From: Baylisascaris procyonis
Lineage: Eukaryota; Nematoda; Chromadorea; Rhabditida; Ascarididae
NCBI GenBank assembly: GCA_037389465.1
Contig: JAZARR010000070.1
Span: 2,136,501 to 2,200,500 of the forward strand
DNA length: 64,000 nucleotides
Direction: 5' to 3'
Numbering within the stretch: the first letter of the stretch is position 1; each line of letters opens with the position of its first letter. The notes beneath the pieces are model-generated. The model was not told the origin of the DNA. It saw only the letters and a list, made by a program, of their open reading frames with translations, and did no database searches. This document shows, piece after piece, positions 61,001 to 64,000 of the stretch. The position numbers were made by a program, and so were the translations under genes.

Positions 61001-64000
61001 CTCACTAATTTCTAATTTCTGTTCTCGCTGAGTTGCAATCATACTTAAATCACAGTTGAGCAACAAATTCAATGTGATACCGGTAAAATATAAGAAGCAG
61101 GATGAATGCGCAGATAACGGTCAGAACCGCAATGAGGATAGCGATTAGCACCTGTGGTGAGACACCCGAATCTTTCGAGTTATACGACAGCTCTCCTACA
61201 TCGTAGCTGAAATAAGTGTGTAAGTGTTAGGGTTTTATTCGGTTATCGCATAGTGTTAGTGCATACATATCAGAAGAGAGGATATATGAATAAAAGGACA
61301 TGCGCCCTCTCCTCCACTTTTTTTTTTTTTTTAAGTATCGAATACATATGTCTTCAGAAAGCTAGTGTCTCAGCAGTAACGGTGAATCTGATCACATATA
61401 ACTCGCCCCTCATCCGATTTTCTGTTAAATAATAATTACTGCAAAAAGTGAACCATTGCGAACTCTTAAGCAGTCATTCTAAACAAAACATGTGCTAAGT
61501 CAGAAGTCAATTGAAATTATTTTATAAATTGCACCTTATTACCACTCCTCATCAATCCTCTGAAGTCACAAATATATTAAATAATCGACTGCAAATCCAG
61601 ATATGAATAATCGAATTTGCAAGTGAACTTCGATATTGGCTCACCTCATTCCGCCAATTTTCACGACCACCCTCGGCTTCCTATTGTAATAGGCATCCGG
61701 TGGGAAATCAGGCGGCACACAAGTGAGTGCTCGATTGGCGAGCGCAGTCAAGTTGCATGTTTCACCACCCACCGTAACCAGGACGTCACGTTCACTAGCT
61801 GCTGCATCGAGGTACTTCCCATTGATGGTCAAATAATCGCCAGATCGATACGAACGACCATCAACGAACCTTTCGACAATGGGATCGGGGAACACCTCGA
61901 GACGATTAAAGCCACTCAACTGGGATACGTTACTAAAACAATCATAATTCATTACTAAATCACACTAACTTACAAGAATAAAATCCAAGATCAACTATTT
62001 GGTGCAACAGTTACACTCTCAGTGCAGAGCATTCCACATGCCCCTACATTCGCTAACTTGCATTGGGATGGAATTCCACAATTAGAAATCAGTTGTTTGA
62101 TCAGCAATAATAATACTAAGTGAGAAGGCTTATACCTCTAGGAACCACAAACAGCAAGATTCATTCATTATGATGTAACTGTTTAATAACATTACTACGA
62201 TAGCTAAGCAAAGAAATCACAAAGTAATTTAATATAAGCCGAAAACACGAGCACACTTCAAATGGAACAATATCAAAGCGATTCTGAATAACATCTGACT
62301 TAGAACTTGTGAAAAAGAAACCAGTGAAAGAGAGGTGGAATAAAAGTCGACGCTATACTCCATACCGAAATAAAGGCAACTCACCCGGGACGCATTCCAT
62401 CCATTTCAAAGCCATATTCAAGCATTAAAGGATGCTCTATTGTTGGATGATTACGTCTGCAAAGATAATTCATTGAAATAATAGCATCTTTATTCTTTGA
62501 AACGACAGAAATTTGACGTCAGGATGCTTCTGTGACAGTAATAAATAGCAGCCGTGAACGCTCCATACAGATTCGGCACCACTGCGGTGTTGCTGTCCAT
62601 TATTCCAGAAAATTTCAAGTGCTGATAACGAAGCAACTAATAGTGAGAAAGAGCAATAAATCACAGAATTCAACTGATAACGCAAACATAAGCAATGATA
62701 AGATGATAAAAAATTCAATTGACAGGATTATAATTACCCTGACGAAACATCTAAATTATAACCCCACTTACTATAAATTACAGATAATACACGAAATATC
62801 AACCAAATGCGCCAATTTGCACTACCCGCTCTTCATACAAAAAAAGCACAAATATCCGAGAAAGGAACAATAAAAAATGCGTAAAATTTTATACTTTTCA
62901 GCATAAACTATTAATTCCAATGCTGATATTATAAATAAATACCTATCATGTGGAATCATGAGATCAGGTGTGTAGCAGTGCATGAGATCATCGCGTTCAA
63001 TAATGCATCGCGGTCCTTGAATAGCGCGATCCTCATCCATAACGAGCATATGCGGTCTTTGCAAGAGCTTGAATCCAGTTCCAAACACGTCAACGAGTAT
63101 ACCGCCTGAGGCTATGCTCCGCTCAAATCGCACTTGACTCACCGTTGGCGCCTTTCTACAAACGCATCGACATCAAAAAGGGATATAAGAAACAGCTCGA
63201 AAAAAAGACAAGTTCACGATGCATTAGACGACGGTCCCAAAAAAATCTGCAAAAACAACCTGCACGAAGAATTTTCAAAAATCAGCGTTCTTAAAGATTG
63301 AACTGATAAAAAAGTTAATTCGATATGCTCAAAGCGCTGTGTAATCTGTGCATTAGAGCAGTATATTGGCATAATATAGGTTGCTTATAAACGAAATACA
63401 TAAATATAAAGACTGAGAGGTGCTCAGGTCCAAAATAAACACTCTCATCGAAGAAGCAACCCAAAATGAAAAAAAAACTTGCACTTATCCTTCACAGTGA
63501 AAGGCGACAAAATAATAGTATTCCTCGTCACTAATGAAAAAGTTTACTTCCTTCAAAATGCGCCACCTCCCACCACTCCCCTAATAAAAGCTTCCCTCGT
63601 TAGCCTAACGGTCACCATTCGAAAATAGAAACTCTGCTGATGACAAAGACAAAAAAGGATTTCTGCAAATTTGACAATCAATCGTCTTTTTCATCCACTT
63701 CGCCACGCCTAAACATTCTTTCTGTTATAACTACTAATTGCTATTCGCTAATCGTAGCATTCCCTCATCCCGCCTTTTACTACCACTCATATAAGAGAAC
63801 GACAAAAATGCACAGTGAACAAATACATACTCGTATTTGAAGCGGAAGTTGTCGTATATTTGAGTGAAACCATCAATCGTTACGCTGAAACTCCCATCGG
63901 AGTCGTTGAATGACGGTCCTGTACGGCAAATCAAGCGATCAGTGGCTCGTTCCAATATCTGGCAGGGAATGCGATTTGACGCAACGTTTATCGATACGTT
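52043..64000 (-). CDS. Plexin (semaphorin receptor), 3' 17 exons, 5' end beyond window
   Basis: Plexins are single-pass semaphorin receptors whose cytoplasmic part is a GAP for Rap-type small GTPases. Exons 5'->3' (minus): 63831-64000 (continues off the edge), 62943-63155, 62385-62456, 61645-61932, 61081-61206, 60328-60520, 59670-59888, 59252-59419, 58443-58673, 57724-57906, 56658-56829, 55810-55909, 54313-54442, 53459-53587, 53095-53234, 52423-52551, 52043-52244 (TAA at 52043-52045). All are bounded by GT/AG and the phases match throughout, giving 954 residues. Residues about 1-247 are TIG/IPT-type ectodomain, 267-289 the membrane helix ([16 protein letters not shown]...). The juxtamembrane helix carries [12 protein letters not shown], a plexin hallmark. 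The first GAP half has [12 protein letters not shown] (Arg about 460/461) and the second [14 protein letters not shown] (Arg about 778), so both catalytic arginine sites are present. Between them lies the Rho-binding domain (ARIILQD-like and INTLAHYK motifs). The two linker exons (56658-56829, 55810-55909) are the least conserved but join in phase. A- versus B-class and plx-1 versus plx-2 cannot be decided here. Confidence 0.96.

Noticed and set aside
61617..61958. Plus-strand 113-codon frame
   Set aside because: Antisense shadow of plexin exon 61645-61932.
1..64000. tRNA, rRNA, CRISPR, reverse transcriptase or transposase genes
   Set aside because: None recognised on reading; a covariance-model and profile scan would be needed to exclude small or decayed copies.

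Overview
The window is animal nuclear DNA, most likely from a nematode. It is AT-rich, with compact multi-exon genes (exons mostly 70-340 nt), TTTCAG/TTTTAG-type acceptors, long repeat-filled intergenic and intronic stretches, and two minus-strand genes of clear family: a patched-related (PTR) transporter-like protein and a plexin. A clade V (strongylid-like) parasite is my inference from gene structure and composition; no species-specific marker was found. No bacterial, viral or CRISPR features, tRNA or rRNA genes were recognised.

Layout. 1-14.9 kb: mostly non-coding DNA with several unidentified coding islands. The best are a two-exon plus-strand gene end at 8533-9045 (61-bp intron, matching phases) and a small two-exon plus-strand gene at 10792-11287. 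14.9-29.5 kb (minus): a complete patched-related gene that I assembled from 13 coding exons by following splice sites and phases (851 codons plus stop). Its introns hold a perfect 39-bp hairpin, GC-rich islands and a possible nested same-strand gene (27.6-28.1 kb). 33.2-47.3 kb: a repeat complex. Two arms of about 2.63 kb, apparently around 99% identical, lie in inverted orientation about 8.9 kb apart (33206-35835 and 44702-47332). Between them sits a second foldback structure (arms 36261-37025 and 37916-38683) and an older diverged copy of part of the large arm that encodes a receptor-like membrane fragment. 41.8-49.3 kb (plus): candidate exons, including one with a GC donor and two that encode a nematode-type cysteine-rich repeat. 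The right large arm lies in what would be an intron of this set. 49.3-52.0 kb: nothing recognised. 52.0-64.0 kb (minus): the 3' 17 exons of a plexin (954 residues, running off the right edge), with TIG repeats, transmembrane helix, GAP halves and Rho-binding domain intact.

The two confident genes encode unrelated membrane proteins (sterol-sensing/RND type and semaphorin receptor) on the same strand. They are 22.5 kb apart and nothing suggests co-regulation. The most unusual element is the nested inverted-repeat complex between them.
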